Notes: generated by a model not told the origin, from the sequence alone. A stretch of 64,000 nt of DNA from Variovorax sp. Root318D1 (GCF_001424835.1 NZ_LMCQ01000009.1:16987-80986), one strand, 5' to 3'; positions 35,566 to 46,826 are shown, counted from the stretch's first letter. Numbers and translations are program-made.

Positions 35566-36246
35566 TCAAACCGTAGGTTGCCGTGCTTCGATATTGCTGC
35601 GCAGTATGCGTGCGGCAACGTGCAGCGACTTCATCGCTTCGCTGCCGGCCGTGGCATTGGTCCAGAGGTGAATGAAGGCCAGCCCTGATCGGGCGTCGAG
35701 CACCAGCGCCACGGTGTCGATGCGGTCGAGTGCGCCGCGCAGGGCGTGCGATGACGCATCCGCCATGAAGCCCCGCGCCGCGAGCGCATCGCGCACGCCT
35801 GTTGCATCGGCGCGAACGGTGAGTGTTTGGCAGAACGACCAGCCCATGGGCACGGCATCGTCCGGCGGTGGAGCAGCGGGCACCGCCTCCGCAAGATTGA
35901 CCCAGACCATGCCCGCCGCTTCGACCGCGCTGAATACCTTCGCGCAGACATTGCGCGGCGGCGGCATGTCGGGATGCGCGGGAATGCGGGCGCATTGGCC
36001 GCTGCCGGCCGCGTACTGCCAGCCGTGATACGCGCAGACGAGGCGGTTTTCCACCACTTGCCCCAGCGTGAAGCGCACGCTGCGATGGGGGCAGCGGTTC
36101 TCCCATGCCTGGGCCGTGCCGTCGGCCGAGCGCCAGAGCGCGAGTTCACGGCCTTCGGCAAATCCCGCGACGATGTTGGCGCCGGCGCGCAGTTCCGCCG
36201 AGGGGGCCACCGGGTGCCAGGTCGAAATGCTGCTGTCTGCGCTCAT
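35566..36246 (-). CDS. Rieske [2Fe-2S] protein, partner of the oxygenase
   Basis: 226-residue protein. An N-terminal Rieske domain opens STWHPVAPSAELRAG, with cluster ligands C52-P-H54-R and C71-A-Y-H74-GW. It is built like the N-terminal domain of a VanA-type alpha subunit (WENRCPHRSVRFTLGQVVENRLVCAYHGWQY), not like a small ferredoxin. The last ~100 residues are a short domain with no iron-site motif, perhaps the remnant of an oxygenase domain. First gene of the minus-strand run; divergent from aroQ. Confidence 0.85.
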   Translation of the reverse strand: MSADSSISTWHPVAPSAELRAGANIVAGFAEGRELALWRSADGTAQAWENRCPHRSVRFTLGQVVENRLVCAYHGWQYAAGSGQCARIPAHPDMPPPRNVCAKVFSAVEAAGMVWVNLAEAVPAAPPPDDAVPMGWSFCQTLTVRADATGVRDALAARGFMADASSHALRGALDRIDTVALVLDARSGLAFIHLWTNATAGSEAMKSLHVAARILRSNIEARQPTV

Positions 36247-36321
36247 GTTGCGCGTTACCTTATCGCAAGTGATCGTGAAGGCGCTCGCCCATAATGTCGG
36301 CTCGCTCCGACCGCCATCATC

Positions 36322-36762
36322 ATGAAGAAAATACTCGTCCTCAACGGCCCCAATCTCAACCTGCTCGGCACGCGCGAACCAGAGCAATACGGGCGCGACA
36401 CACTGGCCGACGTCGAGCGCCTGTGCGCGGAGGCGGGCGCGAAGCACGGTGTCGAGATCGAATGCCGCCAGTCGAACCACGAAGGCGTCTTGATCGACTG
36501 GATCCACGAGGCGGGCCGCGAGGTGGCCGCCGGTAACATGCTCGGCGTGGTGATGAACCCGGGCGCCTACACCCACACCTCGATCGCGCTGCACGACGCC
36601 ATCAAGGGTGCGAGCGTGCCGTTGATCGAGCTGCACATTTCGAACGTGCACGCCCGCGAGGAGTTTCGCCACCGCTCGTACATCTCGCCGGCGGCGCGCG
36701 GCATCATCGTGGGCCTTGGCGTGAAAGGCTACGCGCTGGCCATCGCTGCGCTGGTGCCCTGA
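36322..36762 (+). CDS. aroQ: 3-dehydroquinate dehydratase, type II
   Basis: 146-residue enzyme of the shikimate pathway. Diagnostic [20 protein letters not shown] with the active-site Tyr and Arg, [33 protein letters not shown] and [21 protein letters not shown]. Length is typical for the dodecameric class. Promoter shared with the divergent Rieske gene (75 bases between starts). Confidence 0.96.
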   Translation: MKKILVLNGPNLNLLGTREPEQYGRDTLADVERLCAEAGAKHGVEIECRQSNHEGVLIDWIHEAGREVAAGNMLGVVMNPGAYTHTSIALHDAIKGASVPLIELHISNVHAREEFRHRSYISPAARGIIVGLGVKGYALAIAALVP

Positions 36763-36796
36763 GCCTGGGCACCCGCCGCGCCAGCCCGGCAGCGAT

Positions 36797-38332
36797 TTAG
36801 TCGGTCTGCTTGGGCGCTGCGGCTTTCCAGCTGCGGGTGATGTGGCCTTGCGCATCGACGCTCTCCAGGTGAACGTCGAAGCCCCACAGCCGCGCCACGT
36901 GCTTCAGCACTTCTTCCGCATCGTCGTGCAGCGGTAGGTTGTTGCGCTGGGTGTGGCGCAGCGTCAGGGCGCGGTCGCCGCGCATGTTGACGTTCCACAC
37001 CTGGATGTCGGGCTCCCTGCTGCCGATGTCATATTGGCGTGACAGCGATTCGCGCAGCGCGTGATAGCCGCTGTCGTCGTGGATGGCGGACACCTCGAGT
37101 TCGGACTCGCTCTGGTAGTCGCGGATCGCGAACAGCCTGAAATCGCGCATCGTCTTCGGGCTCAAAAACTGGCCGACAAAGCTCTCGTCCTTGAAGTTGC
37201 GCATGGCGTAGTCGAGCGTCTTGACCCAGTCTGTGCCTGCGAAATCGGGGAACCAGCGGCGGTCTTCCTCGGTCGGGTTCTGGCAGACGCGCCGCAGCTC
37301 GGTGAACATCGAGAAGCCCAGCGCGTAGGGGTTGATGCCGCTGTAGGCCCTGTGCCCGACGGGCGGCTGAAAGATCACGCCGGTGTGCGAGCTCAGCCAT
37401 TCCATCATGAAGCCGTCGGCCAGCTGGCCGCGGTCGTACATGGTGTTCAGCAGGGTGTAGTGCCAAAACGTGGCCCAGCCTTCGTTCATGACCTGCGTCT
37501 GGCGCTGCGGGTAGAAATACTGCGCGATCTTGCGCACGATGCGCACCACCTCGCGCTGCCAGGGCTCCAGCAGCGCCGCATTCTTCTCGAAGAAATAGAG
37601 CAGGTTCTCCTGCGGTTCCGAAGGAAAGCGGCGGGACGCATCGGCCTCCGCGGCGTGCTCGCTCTTGCGCGGCAGCGTGCGCCAAAGATCATTGACCTGC
37701 TGCTGCATGTGGCGCTCGCGTTCGGCGCGCTGTGCGCCTTCCCGCGCCAGCGATCGCTTCTGCGGACGGCGGTAGCGGTCGACGCCGTAGTTCATCAGCG
37801 CATGGCAGGAGTCGAGCAGCTGCTCGACCGCATCGAGCCCGTGGCGCTCCTCGCATTCGGCGATGTAGTGGCGTGCGTACACAAGGTAGTCGATGATCGA
37901 GGACGCGTCGGTCCACATCCGGAACAGGTAGTTGCCCTTGAAGAAGCTGTTGTGGCCGTAGGCCGCATGGGCGATCACCAGGGCCTGCATGGCCATGGTG
38001 TTTTCTTCCATCAGGTAGGCAATGCAGGGGTCGGAGTTGATGACGATCTCGTAGGCCAGCCCCATGTGGCCGCGGCGGTAGTTCTTCTCGGTGGCGATGA
38101 ACTGCTTGCCGTACGACCAGTGCCTGTAGATCATGGGCATGCCCACGCTGGCATAGGCGTCCATCATCTGCTCGGCGGTGATCACCTCGAGCTGGTTGGG
38201 GTACACGTCGAGACCGAAGCCCCTGGCCGTTTTTGCAATCTCGGTGTGATAGGTCTCAATGAGGTCGAAGGTCCAGTCCGACGGGCTGGGCAGGCGCTCC
38301 AGGCGTTCGAGGGGAGGGTGCTCGGAAGTCAT
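36797..38332 (-). CDS. spoVR: SpoVR-family protein
   Basis: 511-residue protein homologous to Bacillus SpoVR and E. coli YcgB, of unknown biochemical role. N-terminal DWTFDLIETYHTEIAKTARGFGLDVYPNQLEVITAEQMMDAYASVGMP, the segment MNEGWATFWHYTLLNTMYDRG and VGHRAYSGINPYALGFSMF are conserved. Third gene of prkA-yeaH-spoVR; its start overlaps the yeaH stop by four bases. The set is linked to stationary phase and starvation in enterobacteria. Confidence 0.93.
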   Translation of the reverse strand: MTSEHPPLERLERLPSPSDWTFDLIETYHTEIAKTARGFGLDVYPNQLEVITAEQMMDAYASVGMPMIYRHWSYGKQFIATEKNYRRGHMGLAYEIVINSDPCIAYLMEENTMAMQALVIAHAAYGHNSFFKGNYLFRMWTDASSIIDYLVYARHYIAECEERHGLDAVEQLLDSCHALMNYGVDRYRRPQKRSLAREGAQRAERERHMQQQVNDLWRTLPRKSEHAAEADASRRFPSEPQENLLYFFEKNAALLEPWQREVVRIVRKIAQYFYPQRQTQVMNEGWATFWHYTLLNTMYDRGQLADGFMMEWLSSHTGVIFQPPVGHRAYSGINPYALGFSMFTELRRVCQNPTEEDRRWFPDFAGTDWVKTLDYAMRNFKDESFVGQFLSPKTMRDFRLFAIRDYQSESELEVSAIHDDSGYHALRESLSRQYDIGSREPDIQVWNVNMRGDRALTLRHTQRNNLPLHDDAEEVLKHVARLWGFDVHLESVDAQGHITRSWKAAAPKQTD

Positions 38333-39621
38333 GCGGGCACTCCTTCCTTCTTGAAGAGGTCGCGGAACACGGGGTAGATGTCCCGTGCGTCAGACACCTT
38401 GCGCATCGCGAAGTTGGGCTGTATGCCTTCGAGCTGCGCGTATTCCTGCCACAGGTTCTGCTCGGTTTCGGCGACCTGCACATAGGCGTAGTAGCGCACC
38501 ACCGGCAGGATGTGGTCGACCAGCAGCTCGCGGCAGCGGCCGCTGTCCTGGTGCCAGTTGTCGCCGTCGCTGGCCTGCGCACCGTAGACGTTCCATTCGC
38601 CGCTCGGGTAGCGCGCCTTGATGATCTCGTCCATGAGCACCAGCGCGCTCGACACCACGGTGCCGCCGGTTTCCGTGGCGTGGAAGAACTCTTCCTCGGT
38701 CACTTCCTGCGCCTGCGTGTGGTGGCGCAGGAACACGAGGTCGATCCTCTCGTAGTGGCGCGTGAGGAACATGTACAGCAGCATGAAGAAGCGCTTGGCC
38801 ATGTCCTTGCGCGCTTCGTCCATCGATCCCGACACGTCCATGAGGCAGAACATCACGGCCTTGGCGCTGGGCACGGGAGTCTTCACGCGGTTGCGGTAGC
38901 GCAGATCGATCGGGTCGATGTAGGGCACATGCCGCATCGTGCGGCGAATCTCGTCGATTTGCTCTTCGGTTTCGCGGATTTCGTTTTTGATCAGGCCCTG
39001 TGCCGCCTGCGGGTGCGACCTCAGCGTCAGCAGGTGGGCCTCGAGCCGTTTGAGCTCCTTGCGCGGTTCGCCGCCCAACGCAATGCGCCGGGCGAGGGCG
39101 CCACGCATCGAGCGCACCACGTGCAGGTTGTTGGGCGAGCCGTCGTTCGTGAAGCCCGCCCGGTGGCTCTTCCATTCGGGCACCTCGGCGATCTGCGTGC
39201 GGATGAGGTGCGGCAGCGCAAGGTCGTCGAAAAAGACGCGCATGAATTCTTCGCGCGTGAGGCGGAACACGAAATCGTCTTCGCCTTCGCCGCCATCCCC
39301 GGCCTCGCCATTGCCCGAGCCACCGCCGGCCTGTCCTTCGGGCCGAGCGATGCGGTCGCCCTTGAGGTATTCCTGGTTGCCCGGGTGCACGTATTCGCGG
39401 TCGCCGCCGCGCGCATGGCCGAACACCGGCTCGGAAACATCGTGGCGCGGCAGGGTGACATCTTCACCTTGCTCCAGTTCGCGGATGTTGCGCCCGCTGA
39501 CCGCTCGCCGCACGGCCTCCTGGATCTGTCCCTTGTAGCGCCGGAGAAAGCGCTCGCGGTTGCCAATGGACTTGTTCTTGCCCGAAAGCCGGCGGTCGAT
39601 GATCTGCTGCAGGATGGCCAC
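38329..39621 (-). CDS. yeaH: YeaH/YhbH family protein (UPF0229)
   Basis: 430-residue protein with a C-terminal von Willebrand A-like domain (VMFCLMDVSGSMDEARKDMAKRFFMLLYMFL, MIDAS-type DxSxS). The N-terminus is basic (IIDRRLSGKNKSIGNRERFLRRYKGQIQEAV), with a glycine-rich linker near residue 100. It is the usual partner of PrkA/YeaG. 64 bases after prkA; ATGA overlap with spoVR. Confidence 0.93.
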   Translation of the reverse strand: MAILQQIIDRRLSGKNKSIGNRERFLRRYKGQIQEAVRRAVSGRNIRELEQGEDVTLPRHDVSEPVFGHARGGDREYVHPGNQEYLKGDRIARPEGQAGGGSGNGEAGDGGEGEDDFVFRLTREEFMRVFFDDLALPHLIRTQIAEVPEWKSHRAGFTNDGSPNNLHVVRSMRGALARRIALGGEPRKELKRLEAHLLTLRSHPQAAQGLIKNEIRETEEQIDEIRRTMRHVPYIDPIDLRYRNRVKTPVPSAKAVMFCLMDVSGSMDEARKDMAKRFFMLLYMFLTRHYERIDLVFLRHHTQAQEVTEEEFFHATETGGTVVSSALVLMDEIIKARYPSGEWNVYGAQASDGDNWHQDSGRCRELLVDHILPVVRYYAYVQVAETEQNLWQEYAQLEGIQPNFAMRKVSDARDIYPVFRDLFKKEGVPA

Positions 39622-39685
39622 GATGTTGTCAAAGCTCCTTGCAAAAAAGGGGGCGAAGCCTCTGCCTCGCCGCTATGAGCTGTCG

Positions 39686-41608
39686 CTATGAACTCTTGCG
39701 CACCCGGAGGTACCACTCGCAGAGCAGCCGGACCTGCTTGGCCGTATAGCCCTTTTCGACCATGCGGGTCACGAAGTCCTCGTGCTTCTTCTGCTCGTCG
39801 GCACTGCTCTTGGTGTTGAAACTGATCACCGGGAGGAGTTCCTCGGTGTTGGAGAACATCTTCTTCTCGATGACCGCGCGCAGCTTCTCGTAGCTCGTCC
39901 AGGCCGGGTTGCGCCCGGCGTTGCCGGCGCGCGCACGCAGCACGAAGTTGACGATCTCGTTGCGGAAGTCCTTCGGGTTGCCGATGCCCGCGGGCCGCTC
40001 GATCTTCTCGAGTTCGGCGTTGAGCGAGGCCCGGTCGAACACTTCGCCGGTGTCCACGTCGCGGAACTCCTGGTCCTGGATCCAGTAGTCGGCGTAGGTG
40101 ACGTAGCGGTCGAAGATGTTCTGGCCGTATTCGCTGTAGCTCTCCAGGTAGGCGGTCTGGATCTCCTTGCCGATGAACTCGGCATAGCGTGGCGCCAGCA
40201 GCTCCTTGATGTAGCTGATGTACTTCTGCTCGGTTTCCGGCGGAAACTGCTCGCGCTCGATCTGCTGTTCGAGCACATACATCAGGTGCACCGGGTTGGC
40301 GGCCACCTCGGAGCTGTCGAAGTTGAACACCTTCGAGATGATCTTGAAGGCGAAGCGCGTGGAGACGCCGCTCATGCCTTCGTCGACGCCGGCGTAGTCG
40401 CGGTATTCCTGGATCGACTTGGCCTTGGGGTCGGTGTCTTTCAGGTTCTCGCCGTCGTACACCTGCATCTTGCTGTAGATGCTGGAGTTCTCGGGCTCCT
40501 TCAGGCGCGTGAGCACCGAGAGCTGGGCCATCATGCGCAGCGTGCCGGGTGCGCACGGCGCCTTGGCGAGCGACGAGTTGCGCACCAGCTTCTCGTAGAT
40601 CTTGATTTCTTCCGAGGCGCGCAGGCAGTAAGGCACCTTGACGATGTAGATCCGGTCGAGGAAAGCCTCGTTGTTCTTGTTGTTGCGGAAGGCTTTCCAT
40701 TCGCTCTCGTTGCTGTGCGCGAGAACGATGCCGTCGAACGGAATGGCGCCGAAGCCTTCGGTGCCCTTGAAGTTGCCCTCCTGCGTAGCCGTGAGCAGCG
40801 GGTGCAGCACCTTGATCGGCGCCTTGAACATTTCCACGAACTCCAAGAGACCCTGGTTGGCCAGGCACAGGCCACCCGAATAGGCGTAGGCGTCCGGGTC
40901 GTCCTGAGCGTAGGTTTCGAGCTTGCGGATGTCGATCTTGCCGACCAGCGAGGAAATGTCCTGGTTGTTCTCGTCGCCGGGCTCGGTCTTGGCGACTGCG
41001 ATCTGCCGCAGCACCGACGGATAGCGCTTGACCACCTTGAACTGGCGGATGTCGCCGCCGTACTCCTCGAGCCGCTTGACGGCCCAGGGGGAAAGAATGC
41101 GGTTCAGGTAACGGCGGGGGATGCCGTATTCCTTTTCGAGGATCTCACCGTCCTCGACGGTGTCGAACAGGCCGAGGGGCGTTTCGTTGACCGGCGAACC
41201 CTGGATGGCATAGAACGGCACGTGCTCCATGAGCTGCTTCAGGCGCTCGGCGATCGAGCTCTTGCCGCCGCCGACGGGGCCGAGCAGGTAGAGGATCTGT
41301 TTTTTCTCCTCGAGCCCCTGTGCGGCATGCCTGAAGTACGACACCACCTGCTCGATGGCGTCCTCCATGCCGTAGAACTCCTTGAACGCCGGGTAGATCT
41401 TGATGACCTTGTTCGCGAAGATTCGCGACAGCCGGGAGTCGTTGCGCGTGTCGACCAGCTCGGGCTCGCCGATGGCCTTGAGCATCCGCTCGGAAGCAGT
41501 GGCATACGCCGTGGGATCGCGTTTGCAGATATCCAGGTAGTCCTGCAGCGACAGGACCTCCTCGCGGGTGCGCTCGTAACGGGCGGCAAAGTTGCTGATC
41601 ACATCCAT
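39686..41608 (-). CDS. prkA: PrkA serine protein kinase / AAA protein (YeaG)
   Basis: 640-residue protein with an N-terminal AAA+ domain: Walker A LLGPVGGGKSSIAERLK, and DGIVLAHSNESEWKAFRNN. The C-terminal PrkA kinase-like part follows (LPYIT-type segments, KIFNFDSSEV). Orthologue of E. coli YeaG, which acts in nitrogen starvation survival. ATG 41608 follows GGAGG by seven bases; a GTG six bases earlier is possible. First gene of the operon, downstream of a long AT-richer regulatory gap. Confidence 0.94.
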   Translation of the reverse strand: MDVISNFAARYERTREEVLSLQDYLDICKRDPTAYATASERMLKAIGEPELVDTRNDSRLSRIFANKVIKIYPAFKEFYGMEDAIEQVVSYFRHAAQGLEEKKQILYLLGPVGGGKSSIAERLKQLMEHVPFYAIQGSPVNETPLGLFDTVEDGEILEKEYGIPRRYLNRILSPWAVKRLEEYGGDIRQFKVVKRYPSVLRQIAVAKTEPGDENNQDISSLVGKIDIRKLETYAQDDPDAYAYSGGLCLANQGLLEFVEMFKAPIKVLHPLLTATQEGNFKGTEGFGAIPFDGIVLAHSNESEWKAFRNNKNNEAFLDRIYIVKVPYCLRASEEIKIYEKLVRNSSLAKAPCAPGTLRMMAQLSVLTRLKEPENSSIYSKMQVYDGENLKDTDPKAKSIQEYRDYAGVDEGMSGVSTRFAFKIISKVFNFDSSEVAANPVHLMYVLEQQIEREQFPPETEQKYISYIKELLAPRYAEFIGKEIQTAYLESYSEYGQNIFDRYVTYADYWIQDQEFRDVDTGEVFDRASLNAELEKIERPAGIGNPKDFRNEIVNFVLRARAGNAGRNPAWTSYEKLRAVIEKKMFSNTEELLPVISFNTKSSADEQKKHEDFVTRMVEKGYTAKQVRLLCEWYLRVRKSS

Positions 41609-42338
41609 GGTCACGCCTCCATCAGGTCTGCGGGTTGATTGGCCCGGAAGCCTGCAGCCCCAATGCGTCGCAACTTTTTAAAGGTGTGCCCGCCCATGGC
41701 TGCAAGCCGTGGAAAACTCCCCTAATCACATCTTCACAAACAGCATAAAGCAAAGAGTGCACCCGGAAAATTCTTTGTTAAATCAGAACCACAGTGCCGA
41801 GTAAAGTTCCTGAGAAAAACCCGCAGCATTTGGCAATTCCAGCTAAATTTCAGGGTTCGGCAATCGAACTTCGCGCGACCCCTCCGCCCAGTGAAAATAC
41901 CTATGGCGATCGGCATATGCAGTCATTGCATCTTTTCCGCGAACACACCTCCTAAAGAGCATCGAGCGGCTCAAAGCTGTTACACCACCAATAACGCGCC
42001 GCATCCCGATTGGGTTTATTGCTCAATCCAAAAATATATAAAAGCAATCCCCGCGCCATCTTTTGATGGGCATCTCGCGCATGTGTGCGTGGGAAAGCGC
42101 GCCAAGGCGTGGTCAGCGTGGTTCCGAGGTGGGGTCGTCATGGTGCAAGGCACCGAACAAGGTCGGTGGGCACCGTTCGCGTGCGCGCAGGTGCACAGCA
42201 TCGAAGGCTCGCCGTGCGGCCGCTTCTAACTGCTTGAAAAATCTGGAAAATCGGTGCGCCGGCCACTGTTGAGCGCCGGGCAGTAGACGATGCAGCGGGG
42301 CACAGCGATGTGCGCCTGCCGCATCCAGGTGCTTCTTC
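41609..42338. other. Long AT-richer intergenic region, no gene recognised
   Basis: About 730 bases between the prkA start and the dnaJ stop (both minus strand). 41740-42050 is visibly poorer in G+C than its surroundings, with runs such as AAAAATATATAAAAG (near 42030). Small frames inside lack ribosome sites and family resemblance. I looked for a sigma-54 GG-N10-GC promoter before prkA and found none. It probably holds the prkA promoter and upstream sites; a small RNA gene is possible but unproven. Confidence 0.5.
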
Positions 42339-43475
42339 TCAGCTGAAGAATTCCTTGGCCTTGTCGAGCCAGCCCTTGTCGGTCGGGCTGTGCTTGTCGC
42401 CGCCCTTCTTCAAGGAGTCGTCGAGCTCCTTCAGCAGCTTGCGCTGGTGCTCGGTGAGCTTGACTGGAGTTTCGACCCGCACGTGGCAGTACAGGTCGCC
42501 CGGGTAGCTCGAGCGCACGCCCTTGATGCCTTTGCCGCGCAGGCGGAACTGCTTGCCGCTCTGGGTGCCGTCAGGAATGTCGATGGCCGCGGCGCCCTTG
42601 AGCGTGGGCACGCTGATCTCGCCGCCCAGTGCGGCCGTGGTCATGCTGACGGGCACCACGCAATGCAAGTCGTCGCCGTCGCGCTCGAACAGCTCGTGCT
42701 TCTTAAGGCGGATCTCGATGTACAGGTCGCCGGGCGGCCCGCCATTGGTGCCGGGTTCGCCGTTGCCGGTGCTGCGAATGCGCATGCCGTCGTCGATGCC
42801 CGCCGGAATCTTGACTTCGAGCGTCTTGTTGTTCTTGATCTTTCCCTGGCCATGGCACACGGTGCAGGGCTCGGGAATGATCTTGCCGCTGCCGTGGCAG
42901 GTGGGGCAGGTCTGTTGCACGCTGAAGAAGCCCTGGCGCATCTGCACTGCGCCAGCGCCGTGACAGGTTGTGCAGGTTATGGGCTTGGTCCCGGGCTTCG
43001 CGCCGGAACCGTGGCAGGTGCCGCAGTCGTCCCAGCTCGGGATGCGGATCTGCGCTTCCTTACCTTCGGCCGCTTCTTCCAGCGTCACTTCCATGGCATA
43101 GCTCAGGTCGCTGCCGCGGAATACCTGGCGGCCGCCGCTGGTGCGGCCACGGCCGCCGCCGAACACGTCGCCGAAGATGTCGCCGAAGGCCTCGGCAAAG
43201 CCGCCGAAGCCGTCTGCACCGGGGCCGCCTCGCATGTTGGGGTCGACGCCGGCGTGGCCGTACTGGTCGTAAGCCGCGCGCTTCTGTCCGTCGGACAGCA
43301 TTTCGTAGGCTTCCTTGACCTCCTTGAACTTGGCCTCGGCATCCTTGCTGGTGTCACCGTGGTTGCGGTCCGGGTGATGCTTCATCGCAAGCTTGCGATA
43401 AGCCTTCTTGATTTCCTCCTCGCTCGCGTTCTTGGGAACGCCGAGGGTCTCGTAGTAGTCGCGTTTTGTGGCCAT
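42339..43475 (-). CDS. dnaJ: Chaperone DnaJ
   Basis: 378-residue Hsp40 co-chaperone that stimulates DnaK ATPase. J-domain with HPD ([11 protein letters not shown], residues ~33-35), a Gly/Phe-rich linker ([19 protein letters not shown]), four CxxCxGxG zinc repeats ([42 protein letters not shown]) and the C-terminal substrate domain. Last gene of grpE-dnaK-dnaJ; a hairpin in the dnaK-dnaJ gap may lower its expression. Confidence 0.98.
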   Translation of the reverse strand: MATKRDYYETLGVPKNASEEEIKKAYRKLAMKHHPDRNHGDTSKDAEAKFKEVKEAYEMLSDGQKRAAYDQYGHAGVDPNMRGGPGADGFGGFAEAFGDIFGDVFGGGRGRTSGGRQVFRGSDLSYAMEVTLEEAAEGKEAQIRIPSWDDCGTCHGSGAKPGTKPITCTTCHGAGAVQMRQGFFSVQQTCPTCHGSGKIIPEPCTVCHGQGKIKNNKTLEVKIPAGIDDGMRIRSTGNGEPGTNGGPPGDLYIEIRLKKHELFERDGDDLHCVVPVSMTTAALGGEISVPTLKGAAAIDIPDGTQSGKQFRLRGKGIKGVRSSYPGDLYCHVRVETPVKLTEHQRKLLKELDDSLKKGGDKHSPTDKGWLDKAKEFFS

Positions 43476-43521
43476 GGCTGATTCGGTCGGGGCGGGCGGG
43501 AAGCCGTAACTTGAAGCGAGA

Positions 43522-43555
43522 AAGGCTGGAGCACCCGATCAGGTGATCCAGCCTT
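43522..43555 (-). terminator. Hairpin between dnaK and dnaJ
   Basis: Inverted repeat AAGGCTGGA (43522-43530) with TCCAGCCTT (43547-43555), extended inside by CACC/GGTG. Read on the minus strand it is followed by a short T-rich run (TTTCTCG). Likely a partial terminator or mRNA-processing stem giving more DnaK than DnaJ. Confidence 0.55.
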
Positions 43556-43572
43556 GTTCGAAGGGCTGAAGA

Positions 43573-45516
<1,944 letters not shown>

Positions 45517-45631
45517 GTTCTTTACTCCTGAAAGCCTGAAAAATATGTTGTTATGAACTTGTGGATAACCCGGCGCGATTCAAGGTATGAAGCGGGGATT
45601 TCCTGTGGGAATCGTGTGAACCGTTGCGCGG

Positions 45632-46207
45632 TTACTTGGGCGCGCTGACCGTGACCAGCGCTGGGCGCAGCACGCGCTCGTTGATGGTGTAGCCCTTCTG
45701 AAGCACGCTCACCACGGTGTTGGGTTCCTGCTCGGGGGCGGGTACCACCGAGATGGCCTGGTGCTGGTGCGGATCGAACTTGGTGCCGGGGGCGGGCGCC
45801 ACCTCGATCACCTTGTTGCGCTCGAGTGCGCTCTTCAGCTGGCGCAGCGTGGCTTCGGCGCCTTCCCGGATCTGCTCGGGGGTGGCATCCTTGATGGCCA
45901 GGCCGGCTTCCAGGCTGTCTGTCACGGGCAGCAGGCTCTCGGCAAAAGCCTCGACCGCGAACTTGCGGGCCTTGGTGATTTCGTCGTCCGCGCGGCGGCG
46001 GGCATTCTGGACGTCGGCCTGGGCGCGCAGGTATTGATCGGCCAATTCGGCATTCTTGGTCTGCAGCGCGGCCAGTTCACCTTGGGCCGCGGCCAGGGCG
46101 TCTTGCGCCTCGGCTTCGTTGGCAGCCTGAGCGGCCTCCAGTTCTTCGGGGCTTGGCTCGCCTTGCAGCATTTGCGAATTCTGTGCGGATTGTTGCGGGT
46201 CAGACAT
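45632..46207 (-). CDS. grpE: Nucleotide exchange factor GrpE
   Basis: 191-residue exchange factor for DnaK. A long N-terminal helix, rich in Ala/Glu/Gln (residues ~10-70), leads to [40 protein letters not shown]. The C-terminal beta domain contains [42 protein letters not shown]. First gene of the heat-shock operon, behind a sigma-32-like promoter. Confidence 0.97.
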   Translation of the reverse strand: MSDPQQSAQNSQMLQGEPSPEELEAAQAANEAEAQDALAAAQGELAALQTKNAELADQYLRAQADVQNARRRADDEITKARKFAVEAFAESLLPVTDSLEAGLAIKDATPEQIREGAEATLRQLKSALERNKVIEVAPAPGTKFDPHQHQAISVVPAPEQEPNTVVSVLQKGYTINERVLRPALVTVSAPK

Positions 46208-46252
46208 TTTTCAAAGAACCGGCGTGTGCCGGGAAACAAGCGATAGCCAGCC

Positions 46253-46280
46253 ACTTGGGGCTGGTCAGGGGCTTTTCAAG
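46253..46280 (-). promoter_or_regulatory. Sigma-32 heat-shock promoter of grpE
   Basis: On the minus strand, CTTGAAA (46280-46274) and CCCCAAGT (46260-46253) are separated by 13 bases, close to the RpoH consensus CTTGAAA-N11-16-CCCCATNT. It lies about 50 bases before the grpE start, directly after the terminator of the upstream FKBP gene. Confidence 0.72.
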
Positions 46281-46306
46281 CGAAAAAATGCGGCTCAAAG
46301 AGCCGC
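46281..46306 (-). terminator. Rho-independent terminator of the FKBP gene
   Basis: Perfect stem GCGGCTC-TTT-GAGCCGC (minus strand, 46306-46290) followed by ATTTTTTCG. It lies 70 bases past the FKBP stop and isolates that gene from the grpE operon. Confidence 0.85.
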
Positions 46307-46376
46307 AACGGGAACAAAGCGCTGGACTTCTTCCAGTCACCGCGACACGAAGTGCGCGAAGACTGGAGGCGAGTCT

Positions 46377-46727
46377 TCAGTGCGCGTCGAGCAGCTCGAC
46401 GTCGAACTTCAGCGTGGCGTTCGGGGGGATCACGCCGCCGGCGCCGCGTGCGCCATAGCCGAGCGATGCCGGAATGATCAGCGTGCGCTTGCCGCCGATC
46501 TTCATGCCGGCGACGCCTTCGTCCCAGCCCTTGATGACCTGGCCGGCGCCCAGCGAGAACGCGAACGGGTCGTTGCGGTCGCGGCTCGAATCGAACTTGG
46601 CGCCTTGAACGCCGTCGTTGTAGAGCCAGCCGGTGTAGTGCACGTGCACGTGCTGGCCGGCCTTGGCTTCAGCGCCGTCGCCCACGGTGGTGTCTTCGTA
46701 TTGCAGTCCGGAGGGGGTGGTAGGCAT
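46377..46727 (-). CDS. FKBP-type peptidyl-prolyl isomerase
   Basis: 116-residue cytoplasmic FKBP: GLQYEDTTVGDGAEAKAGQHVHVHYTGWL, the active-site FAFSLGAGQVIKGWDEGVAGMKIGGKRTLIIPASLGYGARG and VIPPNATLKFDVELL. Single small domain, no signal peptide. AAGGAGCG lies before ATG 46727. Its own terminator and its place just upstream of grpE suggest an independent folding helper. Confidence 0.94.
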   Translation of the reverse strand: MPTTPSGLQYEDTTVGDGAEAKAGQHVHVHYTGWLYNDGVQGAKFDSSRDRNDPFAFSLGAGQVIKGWDEGVAGMKIGGKRTLIIPASLGYGARGAGGVIPPNATLKFDVELLDAH

Positions 46728-46826
46728 GTTGAACGCTCCTTGCGTCAATGGAATGGATGTGGATGGATAAGCGGAAACCGAAGGCGCGAAGTTTACCGAG
46801 GCGCCGGAACGAGCCCGGCAGGCCCC

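Noticed and set aside
41609..41900. Possible sigma-54 promoter for prkA
   Set aside because: Expected from the enterobacterial yeaG precedent, but no GG-N10-GC spacing was found on the minus strand.
41734..42272. Small open frames in the gap before prkA
   Set aside because: 60-112 codons, mutually overlapping on both strands, no ribosome sites, no recognisable family.
45517..45631. Second sigma-32 promoter directly before dnaK
   Set aside because: A CTTGAAT-like element is present on the minus strand, but no acceptable CCCCAT-type -10 element follows at the right distance.
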